Shown here: positions 44,301 through 54,156 of the stretch, piece by piece
How positions within the stretch are numbered: the first letter of the stretch is position 1
How the letters are laid out: every line of letters starts with the position of its first letter
Source of the DNA: Paenibacillus ferrarius
GTDB lineage: Bacteria; Bacillota; Bacilli; Paenibacillales; NBRC-103111
Length of the DNA: 64,000 nucleotides
Direction of reading: 5' to 3'
Assembly: GCF_002027705.1 (NCBI RefSeq)
Contig: NZ_MBTG01000034.1
Coordinates: 1 to 64,000 of the forward strand
Notes under the pieces: model-generated
Seen by the model: only the letters and a program-made list of their open reading frames with translations
What the model was told of the DNA's origin: nothing
Databases searched by the model: none
Program-made: the position numbers and the translations under genes

Positions 44301-47300
44301 CGTTGGGAAGCTATTGGTTACGCCAAGGCAAGACAATGAGAACGGCAGAATTAAAGAATACAAAATTTATTTGAGCGATAACGATTTGTCCGGGAAAACG
44401 CCAGACGGTACTGAACAGTATCTAAAGGATAATTTCCGGTTTGCAGCAAATGGTTCTTTCGACTCAACCAGCAAGAGTGTTCAAAATGCTACATTCAATT
44501 CAAGCAAAGCCAGATATGTTGCGATTCAGGCCATCACGACTGGCGGCGACGGCAACACGCTCAGTGTAGCGGAGATTGCAGTCAGTCAGAAAGCAGGAAC
44601 AACCGTTTTCAATACAAGCGGCTTGCAAGCAGCCATTAATCAAGTACGGACGGTAGTAGGTATCAGTCCTGAAGTGGAGGACACGATTGAAAAACAAATT
44701 GCCTCGATCGGCGTTCTTAGCGATATGACCAGGGAATCGATTATCTACTACACGAAAGTCTTGAATGATATGTACAATTTCTATCGGGGCTTAGGCAGCG
44801 TTAAGTCCATTATTAGCGGCGAAAAATGGCTGGATACAGAAGGCGTGCCGATTCAGGCTCATGGCGGAGGCATTGTGTACAACGAGAAGAACAAAACGTA
44901 CTACTGGTATGGCGAAGACAAATCGGCAGATAATGTGGGCTCGGGTTATGTACCAGTAACAGGCGTTCATGCGTACTCTTCTATAGACCTGTACAACTGG
45001 AAAAATGAAGGGATTGTATTGCCGGTATTCAACAACCCGCAACTTGGCGAAGATGTATTGCCTGCCGGAGATCTGCCATTGTACTTGAGCGAAAATTCGG
45101 AGACGTATAAGACTAGCGGGAAACCATTTGACCCTAAACGTGTTGTTACGATTACAAAAAGAGATGACGACTATACTGGATCAATGAAATCGCCAATTAA
45201 TTCTTTGAGCAGGTATAATTCACCTGAACGCATAGCTGAGCTAAATGCCTTGTATGCGGACAAAACGAATGCCGAGAAGCAAGTGATGTATAAAGATTTT
45301 AACTGGGATAAAGTTGTCGAACGTCCGAAGGTTGTCTACAACAAGAAAACGGACAAATATGTGATGTGGTGGCATCAAGACGGACCGATCGCTGGTGAAT
45401 ATTGGGCGGCGGAAGGCGGCGTTGCGATCAGTGATTCGCCAACAGGTCCGTTTAAATTTCTAGGTACATCCAGATTGCCGAACAATGGATGGGGCGGCGG
45501 CGAAGGCGAAGGTATGCTTCGCGATATGACGTTGTTCGTCGATGATGATGACAAAGCATATCTCATCTACGCATCCGAAGGTAACGGAACAGAGATTGTT
45601 ATGCAGTTGAATGATGACTATACCGGACCTGCGAAGAACGAGAATAACCAGTCGGTAGAAGGCGTTCACTGGGCTAAAGCTATCTGGAATCATCGAGAGG
45701 CTCCGGCGATCTTCAAGCAAGACGGCGTGTATTATATGATTACGTCAGGTACTAAAGGCTGGGAACCAGTCGCAGCCCAATATCATACAGCGACCAATAT
45801 TTTAGGTCCATGGACAGATAAAGACAACCCGGCCAGAGGCTATAATAACGACAAGACATTTTACAGTCAAAGTACTTTTGTGCTTCCGTATAGGGATGGA
45901 AATGGAAATGTCGTTCCGAATAAGTTCATCTTTATGGGGGATCGTTGGAATGCTTCGAATCTAAAAGATTCCAGATATGTATGGCTGCCGATCGATGTGA
46001 ACACGCAAGACAAAACAATCGGATTCTGGTGGCAGGATGAGTGGGATTTCTCTTACTTCCAGCCAGGTAAGAAGGTTACTTACAACAGTAATGGCGGCAG
46101 TGTGGTTCGAGGTGCTTTCGGAGTGACGGAAGGTTCGAAGATAAATGCGCCAGCGAATCCGAAAAGAAAAGGGTATATATTTGACGGCTGGTATCAAGAT
46201 GTCGTATTCCAAAATGCTTGGGATTTCACAATAAACACGGTTCAGGCGGATTTTACGCTGTATGCGAAATGGGTGCCAGTGGACATAGCGGAAGTCGTGC
46301 CGGTAAATGTGACCACAGTTGTTTATACTGCGCCAAAACTGCCTCAGACAGTAACGGTTCGTTATAACAATGCCAAAACGGAAAACAAAGCGGTGCAATG
46401 GAATGCGATCGATCCTTCCCTCTATGCGGTGAAAAACAGCTTTAGCGTGAACGGAGTGGTAGATGGAACTACGCTTGCTGCTGTTGCCAATGTAAGCGTA
46501 ATAGAGGGCGTCTACTTTGATAGAAAAGCGCTTGAGACGCTTATCCTGAATGCTACATTGGAGCTTCATGCATCCACAGAAGGAACGGCAGTCGGCAATT
46601 ATCCTGCAGGCTCGAAACAAACCTTGCAAAATGCCATCAATGCCGCACAGAATGTTTTCAATAACGAGTCTGCCGCCAACGAGCAGCTCCAACAAGCAAG
46701 GGGTACGTTGGATAACGCACTGACAACATTCAAAAATAGTGCGATCACAGAAGTGAAAGTTCAAAGCATCACGGTCACCAGCCCGACCGATCTTATTAAC
46801 TTGCTCGGCAGAACCCTGCAAATGAGCGCTGTCGTGTCGCCGGACGAAGCAACGAATGCGACAGTAACATGGGCTGTATATGAAAGAGACGGCTCGCCAA
46901 CAGATAAAGCGACGATTGATAAAGACTCTGGCCTCTTGACCGTTTCCAAGGTCGGTGTTGTGAAAGTAGTGGCAACGGCAAATGACGGTTCTGGAGTCGT
47001 CGGTTCCAAATTGATTTCGATCACAAGCAACCAATCAAATCCCGATCCCGATCCCGGTTCAGGTTCTAATTCGAATCCTGTGTCTGTAACCCCGACTACG
47101 CCGCCAGTTGTGAAAGAAGATCCGACTCGTTATGTGCCGAATGATTCGGAACTTCGGATCGATTCTACACAAGACGGGCAGACCTCAATAACGGCGACGA
47201 TCGATCCTAAACGGTTGGCTCAAAAATTAACAGATCTTCATGGGAAAGGTAGTTCTGTTCTCAATTTTGAAATTCCTGGTGAGCATGCATCGAACGCCAT

Positions 47301-48354
47301 ACAACTGCCGATTCAGGTCTTGTATAACGGGTACAAAGAAAATCCGGGAACTATTTTGACGATACACAGTCATTTAGGCACGTATGATTTGCCGCTTTCG
47401 ATCCTGAAACGTGAGGATGTTGCGAGTCTTGCTAATGCAGAAGACGCAACGCTGATCGTTCGCATGGATAAAGTGAAGGCGCAGCCTAAAGAGCAATTCG
47501 AACGATCGCTTACAAATAAAGGTCTGGAACGCGTAAGTGATATTATCGATTACAAAGTGATTCTGAAATCCAAGGACAAAGAAGTAGAAATTACGAACTT
47601 TGGCAACAGCTTTATCACACGTGTAATGAATGTAAATGGCATCATTCAAGACCCTTCAGCTGCTACAGCGGTTGCTTTTGATCCGGTTACCGGAAAACTT
47701 CGTTTTGTGCCGTCTGTGTTCGCCGTGAAAAACGGCAAGACAGAAGTAACTGTGATCCGTAATACGAACAGTATGTACACGATCGTTGAAAACAAGAAAA
47801 CGTTTGACGATATGAACGGGCACTGGGCACAGAAAGATGTTGAGAACCTGGCTTCCAAAATGGTGATCGACGGAACAACGGATCGCTCGTATACGCCAGA
47901 AATGAAGGTCACTCGGGCTCAGTTTGCAGCACTCCTCGTAAGAGGACTTGGTTTGCCGACAGAGACGACGCCTAATGTATTTACAGATGTTGCTGCCACT
48001 CAGTGGTATGCCTCAGAAGTAGGTACAGCGGCGAAGTACGGATTGGTTCAAGGTGTTGGCGAAGGCAAGTTCAACCCGGATCAACTGATTACGAGAGAGC
48101 AAATGGTCGTCATGATGATGAAAGCTGCCCATCTCGTTCAGGGAGAAGCGCAACCGGAAGCTGTGACGAATTCCCAATTTGCTGATCAAGACCAATTGTC
48201 GGACTATGCCCGCAGCGCGGTAGCAGAAGCCGCTGACAAAGGATTGGTACACGGGAAAACAGCAACAAGCTTTGCTCCACAAGATGCAGCCACTCGCGCA
48301 GAGGCTGCGGTGCTTATCAAACAAGCGATGCAATATTTGAAGTTGATTAATTAA
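41332..48354 (+). CDS. SLH-anchored GH30 endo-galactanase / GH43 exo-galactanase fusion
   Basis: The ATG at 41332 follows AAGGAGGT and starts a signal peptide (cleavage near ASA-AT). This 2340-residue protein has, in order: a GH30 domain resembling endo-beta-1,6-galactanases (about 36-490; GWGTSLAWFG, acid/base Glu206 in SPVNEPS, nucleophile Glu306 in WMSEVDIG); two CBM32 domains (493-636 and 709-856); a third discoidin-like domain (933-1090); and a GH43 domain resembling subfamily 24 exo-beta-1,3-galactanases (1156-1578). Glu1330 in ERPK, Glu1456 in REAP and Gln1513 in YSQST fit the Glu/Glu/Gln set described for that subfamily. A Listeria-Bacteroides repeat, Big_4, FIVAR, Big_2, an unassigned pre-SLH domain (1926-2153) and three SLH repeats finish it. 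It would attack both the side chains and the backbone of type II arabinogalactan at the cell surface. Confidence 0.9.
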   Translation: MTTKVGRKLFASCLALTLVSPAFYGLTAQEASAATTTIDLDPSHMQQSWDGWGTSLAWFGNITGGWEDATRNALADALYSPQGLNFNIARYNIGGGENPAYKTMRQGGAVPGYSPSPGVFDWSQDANQRWWLKAAKARGANKLEAFSNSAPYYMTVSGSTTGNGGKDNLKSDQYNNFADYMATVVKHFRDDPDLQVNFDYLSPVNEPSTDYWKFKGNQEGSHYDVASQMKIINATRAKLDAKGLQSVKIAAMDESVLDTFITNWNSYDETTKANVGKMNTHSYGGSDRVGVSNQAKAAGKPLWMSEVDIGPSGIAHNHDDFEPALGLADRIMTDVTWLEPNGWVLWQAIESEKNMRDNEDMNWGIIHADFDTQEWWYTKKYYAMQQFSKFIPQGSRFIADNNDNTLAAYDPSKKKIYVVYRNANTTSQDISLNMSQFDAVAGNATPYVSSATENVAQKAEVSVVNKMLNATVSPKSITTFVIDGANYADSSEVGVIPQSQMSATASTSASGEDADKTLDGKANTNWHSAWSGTPAPAPHTITYNLGASYDDVYQLKYLPRQDNSYNGVATKYEIAVSTDGANFSPVAAGTWSNDKSEKTATFTPRPHTTHVKLTINESNNGDGTQFGSAAEINILRKPGFAVDISMLANAIQRATDFITANSASVDITKLQSLVNEANTVKNTPNVTQELVDTTLAKLNTEYSLLVSSDENGIIPQNQMTATSDNSAATEGPERTLDGNAGTNWHTAWDGSYTALPHSITYNLGKAYNGVYKLKYLPRQDADWNGVVTKFEISVSDNGTDFNKAAEGTWNADKTEKTATFNAQGANYVRFTALESRSDAGKQYGSAAEINLYNKDGFAIDKSSLNAAGTGAISVANDLISNFNKDLAYLITLKAQLAQADALLNSPAATQEEIEKLAGKITAEINTINSGFKQVSGISLFYAPEAYASNPSNLILDNNANTFYESNWASNGRKFRSGDYIIMDLGESKVDVGKLLVTPRQDNENGRIKEYKIYLSDNDLSGKTPDGTEQYLKDNFRFAANGSFDSTSKSVQNATFNSSKARYVAIQAITTGGDGNTLSVAEIAVSQKAGTTVFNTSGLQAAINQVRTVVGISPEVEDTIEKQIASIGVLSDMTRESIIYYTKVLNDMYNFYRGLGSVKSIISGEKWLDTEGVPIQAHGGGIVYNEKNKTYYWYGEDKSADNVGSGYVPVTGVHAYSSIDLYNWKNEGIVLPVFNNPQLGEDVLPAGDLPLYLSENSETYKTSGKPFDPKRVVTITKRDDDYTGSMKSPINSLSRYNSPERIAELNALYADKTNAEKQVMYKDFNWDKVVERPKVVYNKKTDKYVMWWHQDGPIAGEYWAAEGGVAISDSPTGPFKFLGTSRLPNNGWGGGEGEGMLRDMTLFVDDDDKAYLIYASEGNGTEIVMQLNDDYTGPAKNENNQSVEGVHWAKAIWNHREAPAIFKQDGVYYMITSGTKGWEPVAAQYHTATNILGPWTDKDNPARGYNNDKTFYSQSTFVLPYRDGNGNVVPNKFIFMGDRWNASNLKDSRYVWLPIDVNTQDKTIGFWWQDEWDFSYFQPGKKVTYNSNGGSVVRGAFGVTEGSKINAPANPKRKGYIFDGWYQDVVFQNAWDFTINTVQADFTLYAKWVPVDIAEVVPVNVTTVVYTAPKLPQTVTVRYNNAKTENKAVQWNAIDPSLYAVKNSFSVNGVVDGTTLAAVANVSVIEGVYFDRKALETLILNATLELHASTEGTAVGNYPAGSKQTLQNAINAAQNVFNNESAANEQLQQARGTLDNALTTFKNSAITEVKVQSITVTSPTDLINLLGRTLQMSAVVSPDEATNATVTWAVYERDGSPTDKATIDKDSGLLTVSKVGVVKVVATANDGSGVVGSKLISITSNQSNPDPDPGSGSNSNPVSVTPTTPPVVKEDPTRYVPNDSELRIDSTQDGQTSITATIDPKRLAQKLTDLHGKGSSVLNFEIPGEHASNAIQLPIQVLYNGYKENPGTILTIHSHLGTYDLPLSILKREDVASLANAEDATLIVRMDKVKAQPKEQFERSLTNKGLERVSDIIDYKVILKSKDKEVEITNFGNSFITRVMNVNGIIQDPSAATAVAFDPVTGKLRFVPSVFAVKNGKTEVTVIRNTNSMYTIVENKKTFDDMNGHWAQKDVENLASKMVIDGTTDRSYTPEMKVTRAQFAALLVRGLGLPTETTPNVFTDVAATQWYASEVGTAAKYGLVQGVGEGKFNPDQLITREQMVVMMMKAAHLVQGEAQPEAVTNSQFADQDQLSDYARSAVAEAADKGLVHGKTATSFAPQDAATRAEAAVLIKQAMQYLKLIN

Positions 48355-48373
48355 TACCAAACAGCTCGATAAT

Positions 48374-48417
48374 CTGATTTCGGTTCAATTAAAAGTTGAG
48401 CCGAGATCAGGTTTTAT
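48374..48417 (+). terminator. Intrinsic terminator after galactanase gene
   Basis: A 15-bp stem (CTGATTTCGGTTCAA / TTGAGCCGAGATCAG, two G-T wobbles) is followed by a T-rich run. Nearly the same stem recurs after the gene ending at 60759. Confidence 0.85.
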
Positions 48418-48452
48418 TATTATCGATGAAAAATCTTTTGTGAAGCGCACGA

Positions 48453-48467
48453 TTGTAAGCGCTTTAT
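48453..48467. promoter_or_regulatory. Weak cre-like site upstream of GH29 gene
   Basis: TTGTAAGCGCTTTAT has the TGTAAGCGCTTT core seen in many cre sites but two mismatches at the 3' end. Confidence 0.35.
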
Positions 48468-48513
48468 CATTATGTTTGTGAAACAAACAACAAGTGTATA
48501 GGAGGGGAATTAA

Positions 48514-51500
48514 TTGTGTAAAAAGATTTCAACATGTGTAGGACTTATATTTATGCTTCTTTTTGTCACGGTGGCTCCCGTTTTTGCGAGTACAAATATT
48601 CAAAGCACAGCAAGCCCCGTTGTGAATGATAGTTACACGAATCAGAAAAACTATGTGGATCTCAGGTTTGGTATGTTTATCCACTATAACATGGGAACCT
48701 ATCACGATCAGGAATGGGTGACGCCAGGACAAGATCCACTATCTTTTAATCCTGAGCATGTGAATACAGACCAATGGGCGCAAGCCGCCAAATCCGCAGG
48801 TATCAAATATACCGTTCTAACGACCAAGCATCATGACGGATTTGCCCTGTGGCCAACCAAATATGGCAATTATAACGTGATGAACAGCTCCTACAAGAAA
48901 GATATCGTAAGGCAATATGTAGATTCCATGCGCGCTAAAGGAATTTTGCCGGGGCTATACTTCTCCATTTGGGATCGTCAGCAAGGTATTCAAAAGGGTT
49001 CCGTCAGCAGAGCGGATATCGAATTTATTAAAGGGCAACTAACAGAGTTGCTGACGAATTACGGCGAAATACCGGTTCTAATTATCGACGGCTGGGCCTG
49101 GGAGATGGGTCATAATGAAGTTCCATATCAAGAAATCCGCGAATTCATAAAGCGACTACAGCCTAATATTCTTATTGTGGATCACAATGGACAAACGCAG
49201 CCATGGGATGAGGACATTATTTATTTTGAAGAACCTAAGGGCGTTTGGGCGCCTTCCAACAATGCGTATGCCGCTAACCAGGGCATGCCGCTCGTGTCCA
49301 GTCAATGGTTCTGGCACAATTGGATGACGAATACAGAGCCGGCAAGCGTGCAGAATATTGTGCAGGATCATCTCGGTTTTTTGGAACCGCGTTATACAAA
49401 CTTTTTGCTCAACGTTTCACCGAATCCGGATGGGGAACTGGATAACAACGTAGTCAATCGATTGGGGGAGATTGGACAAGCATGGTCGCCGAATGCATCT
49501 CGTCCTCCACTGCCTGGGCAGCCAATCGTGATGGAGCATCCGATTACAGCTAATTCGGCAACGGCTACTAGCGGGAATGCAAGCAATGCGATTGATGGCC
49601 TTATGGATTATGTAAACGACACTTACTCTGAGACTGTTTGGCAAACCAACACATCTCTGCCTCAATCCATTACATTGGATTTGGGCTACACGTACAACAA
49701 GATTAATCTGTTGAATTACTTGCCTTCGCAAAATTTATCACAAGGTATGATTACTTCCTATAAGTTATACGTGAGCGAAGATGGTACGAACTTCACTTCG
49801 GTTACTAGCGGAACATGGGATGGGGACAAGACCATGAAACGTGTGACTTTCCCATCGCAAACAGCACGCTATGTCAAAATGGAAGTGAATTCGGCCGTAG
49901 GCGGCTTCGCTGCTGCAGGCGAGCTGGCAGTCGGCTCATACACCAATGAAGTTCCAACTCGGACGGGGATTGACTCCTTTGATGTCAACACGTTGTATCG
50001 CATCGTCAATAAAGCGACTGGCAAAGCATTGGGAGTTGAGAATTCGCCAGCGAATGGAGCGGCTGTTGCTGAGCGAACCCAATCGGGTGCGCTGGATCAG
50101 CAATGGGTTATCGATGATGTAGGTCTGGGCAAATATAAGATTGCCAATAAGCAAAGCGGACAAGTGATGGATGTTCCAGGTGCCAGCAAAACGCCAGAAA
50201 AACCAGTCATTCAATGGACAGATTCTGAAACTTCTGCAGATCCTCCAGCCATAAACCAGCAGTGGACCATCTCCAATGTTGGCAATGGTTACTTCAAAAT
50301 TACCAACGTAAACAGCCGATTGGCCTTGGAAATCAGCAACGGTTCTGCAACTGACGGAAATCCGGTTGTTCAAAACACGTATACAGGAAGCGACAGTCAA
50401 TTATGGAAAGTGGAAAAACTGCCTTCTCTGATTAAAAATGTGAAAGTGAACGGAGTGTCCGTCAAAGGTCTTAATTCTGAGAATCGTACGGCGACGCTGA
50501 CTGTTTTGAGAGAGAAAAACCTGGAAGTGCCAACAGTGACAGCGGACAAAGCATCTGAAGACGTGCAATTGGTCATCCACCCAGCCGACAGCTTGCCAGG
50601 CGCAACGACCATCACAGCTACAGCTGACGGCGGAGCGACACAGGAAATCTACACGCTGAACTTTGAATTGGCGGATCGTTATGCGAGCGACCTGGAATGG
50701 TTAAGTGCATCTTCAGGTTGGTTAACCGTTAAGAAGGACAAAAGCCTGGACGGAAATACAATAAGGCTGATGGGCAATAGCGGCGCTGCAACGTACGAGA
50801 AGGGCTTTGGCGTACATGCCGAGTCGAGAATTATATTTGACATTTCCGATAAAAATTATGAGTCCTTCACGGCTCTTGTCGGGGTCGACCAAGAAATGGC
50901 CAAATCGCCGTCTTATGCCGACGTGGAATTCAAGGTACTTGTAGACGGCGTAGAGAAATTTGCGAGCGGTGTGATGAAGGTTACTGATTTGGCCAAAGCG
51001 GTTGATGTCAATGTAGCTGGCGCAAGCGTTGTGGAACTTGTTGTGACGAAGAGCGATAACGATAATAGCGAGGATCATGCAAGCTGGGCCAATGCAACGT
51101 TTAGAATTGCGGAAGGCAAATCCGAACAGAAGGAAGAATTGCCTGAAGTTGACTATTTGAGCGATCTGAACTGGCTAAGCGCATCCTCAGGCTGGTTGGA
51201 TGTGAAGAAAGACAAGAGCATCGCCGGCAATGCGATCGTATTAAAGAATGGGGCCGAGGATATCTCCTTTGCCAAAGGCCTTGGGACTCATGCCAATTCA
51301 ACGATCAAGTATGATCTTACTGGAGCTAATTATGAAACCTTCTCCGCCTTTATCGGTGTAGATAAGGAAGTGAACGGCGGAAGTTACAAAGGCAACGGCT
51401 CGATACAGTTTAAAGTGTCAGGAGTGAAGAACGATGACACGATCGAATCGCTTTACTCCGGAAGTTTGTTGAGAGTGTCGGATGATGCCAAATTTGTGAA

Positions 51501-53997
51501 GGTGAATGTTAAAGGTTATAAAGAGCTAATATTGGAAGTTACTGATTCCGGCAATGGAAACAGTGAAGATCACGGCGATTGGGCGAATGCGAAGCTGACT
51601 AAGCTGAATGTTGAAGCGACACCCGTGATTTCGGGAGTTATGCCAGTAAACGTAGTTACGGCTACGTATGTTCCGCCGGTTCTGCCTGCGAGTGTCACAG
51701 TTGTGTATAACAATGCGACAACTGCCGATAAGTCGGTTCAGTGGGATCTGGTAGATTCGTCTAAGTATAAATCAGCTGGCAGTTTTCTCGTGAATGGTTC
51801 AGTAGATGGCACCGTCATACCCGCTGTAGCGAACGTAACGGTTACAGAAAACACGTATAGAGCTAATCTAGTGGCGCTTATCGCGAATGCCCAAGTTCAA
51901 TATGATTTTGCTGTAGTAGGAACAGCAGTCGGCAATTATCCAGCAGGCTCGAAATCAACCCTGCTAGCAGCAATCGCACATGCGCAGCAACTTGTAGACC
52001 TGAATGCTGCTACTAAGCAGGAATTCGAAGCTGAAACGGCAGCGTTGAACACCGCACTGCAAGCGTTTGTGCTAACCAAGATTGGACAGGTGAACGTACT
52101 ATCGATCGCTGTCACAAGTTCGACGACGACGATTACCTCGAAGGGCGGAAGCCTTCAATTGCAAGCAGCGGTGCTGCCTGCCAATGCCACGAACAAAACA
52201 GTGACATGGGCTGTATACGAAGCGGATGGCACGACGGTAACGGATAAAGCGACAATTGGCGCAAACGGATTGTTGACGGCTGTGAAAGACGGCGTCGTGA
52301 AAGTAGTAGTAACGGCAACTGATGGTTCCGGTGTTCATGGGGAAATGGTTATTATCATAAGCGGTCAAACGGACATTATCGATCCAGGCACTGATCCTGT
52401 AGATGTAGCAACGATTAACATCACAAGCGCAGGCAATGGGTCGACGATTACCGCGAAGAACGGAACCCTTCAATTAGGCGCTACGGTACTTCCTGCCAAT
52501 GCTACGAATAAGTCGGTGACATGGGCGGTATATGAAGCGGATGGCAGAACACCTACAGATAAAGCCAGAATTGACGTAAACGGTTTGTTGGCAGCTGCGA
52601 AGGATGGAATCGTAAAAGTGGTTGCCACAGCAAACGACGGTTCGCTGGTCTATGGGAACAAAGTCATTACGATATCTGGGCAAAATGACAATCCAGGCAC
52701 TAACTCTGGATCTGGCAGTTCCAGCAGTTCTGGCAATCCAACCACATCGCCAGTGAAAGAAGATCCAACTAAGTACGTACCCAAGGATACGGAACTTAGG
52801 ATCGAGCCTGTACAAGAAAGTCAAACAGCTGTAACGGCAATCATCAATCGCGAACGACTGGTGCAGAAATTAGCAGATCTTAAAGCTGCAGGCAGCTCTA
52901 TCCTCAATTTCGAGATGCCAGGCGAGTATGAAAGGAATGCCGCAGAGCTGCCGCTTGATATTTTGTACAACAGTATGAAAGAAAATAAAGGAACGGTTCT
53001 GACCCTAAGAAGCCATTTGGGATCATATAACTTGCCGCTATCTGTCCTGAACCGTGAGGATGTTGCGAGTGCGGTCAATACGGAAGGCGCAATGCTGATC
53101 ATTCGCATGGATAAAGCGAAAAGCCAGCATGAACAGCAATTTGAACAATCCATCGCAAATAAAGGTATGAAACGCGTAAGCGATATGATCGATTACAAAG
53201 TGATTCTGAAAGCCAAGGATAAAGAAGTGGAAATTACGAACTTTGGCAACCGTTTTATCACACGCGTGATGAATGTAGATGGAGTCATTCAAGATTCTTC
53301 AACTGCGACTGCGGTTGTTTACGATCCGATCACAGGAGAGCTGAGGTTTGTACCATCGGTGTTCACTGTGAAAAACGGCAAAACAGAAGCAATCATAACC
53401 CGAAATAAGAACAGTCTGTATGCGATCGTTCAAAACAAGAAAACATTTGACGATATGAACGGACACTGGGCACAGAAAGATGTTGAGAGCCTGGCTTCCA
53501 AAATGGTGATCGACGGAACAACGGATCGCACATATACGCCGGAAATGCAAGTGACTCGGGCTCAGTTTGCAGCACTTCTCGTAAGAGGACTGGGGTTACC
53601 GACGGAAACAACGCCATCCGTGTTCACAGATGTTGCCGCTACCCAGTGGTATGCATCAGAAGTAGGTACAGCCGCTAAGTACGGCTTGGTTCAAGGTGTA
53701 GGTGAGGGCCGATTCAACCCGGATCAGCTTATTACGAGAGAGCAGATGGTCGCCATGATGATGAAAGCTGTCCATCTCGTTCAGGGAGAATCGAAAGCAG
53801 AAGCAGTGGCGAATAACCAATTCTCTGATCAAGACCAGTTGTCGGACTATGCAATCAAAGCGGTAGCGGAAGCAACTAGCAAAGGTCTGGTTCATGGGAA
53901 AACAGCAACAACCTTTGCACCGCAAGATGCAGCCACTCGCGCAGAGGCTGCGGTGCTTATCAAACAAGCGATGCAATATTTGAAGTTGATTAATTAA
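48514..53997 (+). CDS. SLH-anchored GH29 alpha-L-fucosidase with multiple carbohydrate-binding modules
   Basis: Translation appears to start at TTG: AGGAGGGG (48500-48507) is six bases upstream, a signal peptide follows at once ([20 protein letters not shown]), and no ATG is suitably placed. The 1827 residues comprise a GH29 domain (about 30-345; [25 protein letters not shown], probable nucleophile Asp192 in [10 protein letters not shown]), CBM32 (337-474), a ricin-type lectin (489-636), two NPCBM/CBM51-like domains (723-866 and 880-1029), Big_4 (1040-1110), FIVAR (1113-1190), two Big_2 (1194-1389), a Ser/Gly linker, the unassigned pre-SLH domain (1415-1642) and three SLH repeats. Its role is release of terminal fucose from glycan chains at the cell surface. 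Its DNA from about 52740 to the end is near-identical to that of the gene at 54157. Confidence 0.9.
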   Translation: MCKKISTCVGLIFMLLFVTVAPVFASTNIQSTASPVVNDSYTNQKNYVDLRFGMFIHYNMGTYHDQEWVTPGQDPLSFNPEHVNTDQWAQAAKSAGIKYTVLTTKHHDGFALWPTKYGNYNVMNSSYKKDIVRQYVDSMRAKGILPGLYFSIWDRQQGIQKGSVSRADIEFIKGQLTELLTNYGEIPVLIIDGWAWEMGHNEVPYQEIREFIKRLQPNILIVDHNGQTQPWDEDIIYFEEPKGVWAPSNNAYAANQGMPLVSSQWFWHNWMTNTEPASVQNIVQDHLGFLEPRYTNFLLNVSPNPDGELDNNVVNRLGEIGQAWSPNASRPPLPGQPIVMEHPITANSATATSGNASNAIDGLMDYVNDTYSETVWQTNTSLPQSITLDLGYTYNKINLLNYLPSQNLSQGMITSYKLYVSEDGTNFTSVTSGTWDGDKTMKRVTFPSQTARYVKMEVNSAVGGFAAAGELAVGSYTNEVPTRTGIDSFDVNTLYRIVNKATGKALGVENSPANGAAVAERTQSGALDQQWVIDDVGLGKYKIANKQSGQVMDVPGASKTPEKPVIQWTDSETSADPPAINQQWTISNVGNGYFKITNVNSRLALEISNGSATDGNPVVQNTYTGSDSQLWKVEKLPSLIKNVKVNGVSVKGLNSENRTATLTVLREKNLEVPTVTADKASEDVQLVIHPADSLPGATTITATADGGATQEIYTLNFELADRYASDLEWLSASSGWLTVKKDKSLDGNTIRLMGNSGAATYEKGFGVHAESRIIFDISDKNYESFTALVGVDQEMAKSPSYADVEFKVLVDGVEKFASGVMKVTDLAKAVDVNVAGASVVELVVTKSDNDNSEDHASWANATFRIAEGKSEQKEELPEVDYLSDLNWLSASSGWLDVKKDKSIAGNAIVLKNGAEDISFAKGLGTHANSTIKYDLTGANYETFSAFIGVDKEVNGGSYKGNGSIQFKVSGVKNDDTIESLYSGSLLRVSDDAKFVKVNVKGYKELILEVTDSGNGNSEDHGDWANAKLTKLNVEATPVISGVMPVNVVTATYVPPVLPASVTVVYNNATTADKSVQWDLVDSSKYKSAGSFLVNGSVDGTVIPAVANVTVTENTYRANLVALIANAQVQYDFAVVGTAVGNYPAGSKSTLLAAIAHAQQLVDLNAATKQEFEAETAALNTALQAFVLTKIGQVNVLSIAVTSSTTTITSKGGSLQLQAAVLPANATNKTVTWAVYEADGTTVTDKATIGANGLLTAVKDGVVKVVVTATDGSGVHGEMVIIISGQTDIIDPGTDPVDVATINITSAGNGSTITAKNGTLQLGATVLPANATNKSVTWAVYEADGRTPTDKARIDVNGLLAAAKDGIVKVVATANDGSLVYGNKVITISGQNDNPGTNSGSGSSSSSGNPTTSPVKEDPTKYVPKDTELRIEPVQESQTAVTAIINRERLVQKLADLKAAGSSILNFEMPGEYERNAAELPLDILYNSMKENKGTVLTLRSHLGSYNLPLSVLNREDVASAVNTEGAMLIIRMDKAKSQHEQQFEQSIANKGMKRVSDMIDYKVILKAKDKEVEITNFGNRFITRVMNVDGVIQDSSTATAVVYDPITGELRFVPSVFTVKNGKTEAIITRNKNSLYAIVQNKKTFDDMNGHWAQKDVESLASKMVIDGTTDRTYTPEMQVTRAQFAALLVRGLGLPTETTPSVFTDVAATQWYASEVGTAAKYGLVQGVGEGRFNPDQLITREQMVAMMMKAVHLVQGESKAEAVANNQFSDQDQLSDYAIKAVAEATSKGLVHGKTATTFAPQDAATRAEAAVLIKQAMQYLKLIN

Positions 53998-54040
53998 TGC
54001 GAAACATCTGATCACTCATTAAAGAAAAGTGTGTGCGGGG

Positions 54041-54068
54041 AAGGAGACTTTATTCAGTAAGTCTCCTT
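54041..54068 (+). terminator. Intrinsic terminator after GH29 gene
   Basis: AAGGAGACTT and AAGTCTCCTT form a perfect 10-bp stem followed by a T-rich stretch (TTCTTCTT). Confidence 0.75.
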
Positions 54069-54156
54069 TCTTCTTGTTGATGAAATAAGGGCTATGCATC
54101 TGCATGATGAGTAGAACGAAGCATGCGGATACTGTCCCGAATAAGGAGAGATTTTG

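Noticed and set aside
42310-44700. Possible separate small genes inside the CBM32 region of the galactanase gene
   Set aside because: The long plus-strand frame is continuous with coherent domains throughout; the alternatives are shadows in other frames.
45961-47034. Long minus-strand open frame (357 codons) antisense to the galactanase scaffold region
   Set aside because: It lies wholly within a well-supported gene, has no recognisable domain or ribosome binding site, and its Cys/Arg-rich composition is typical of the reverse of Thr/Ala/Val-rich repeats.
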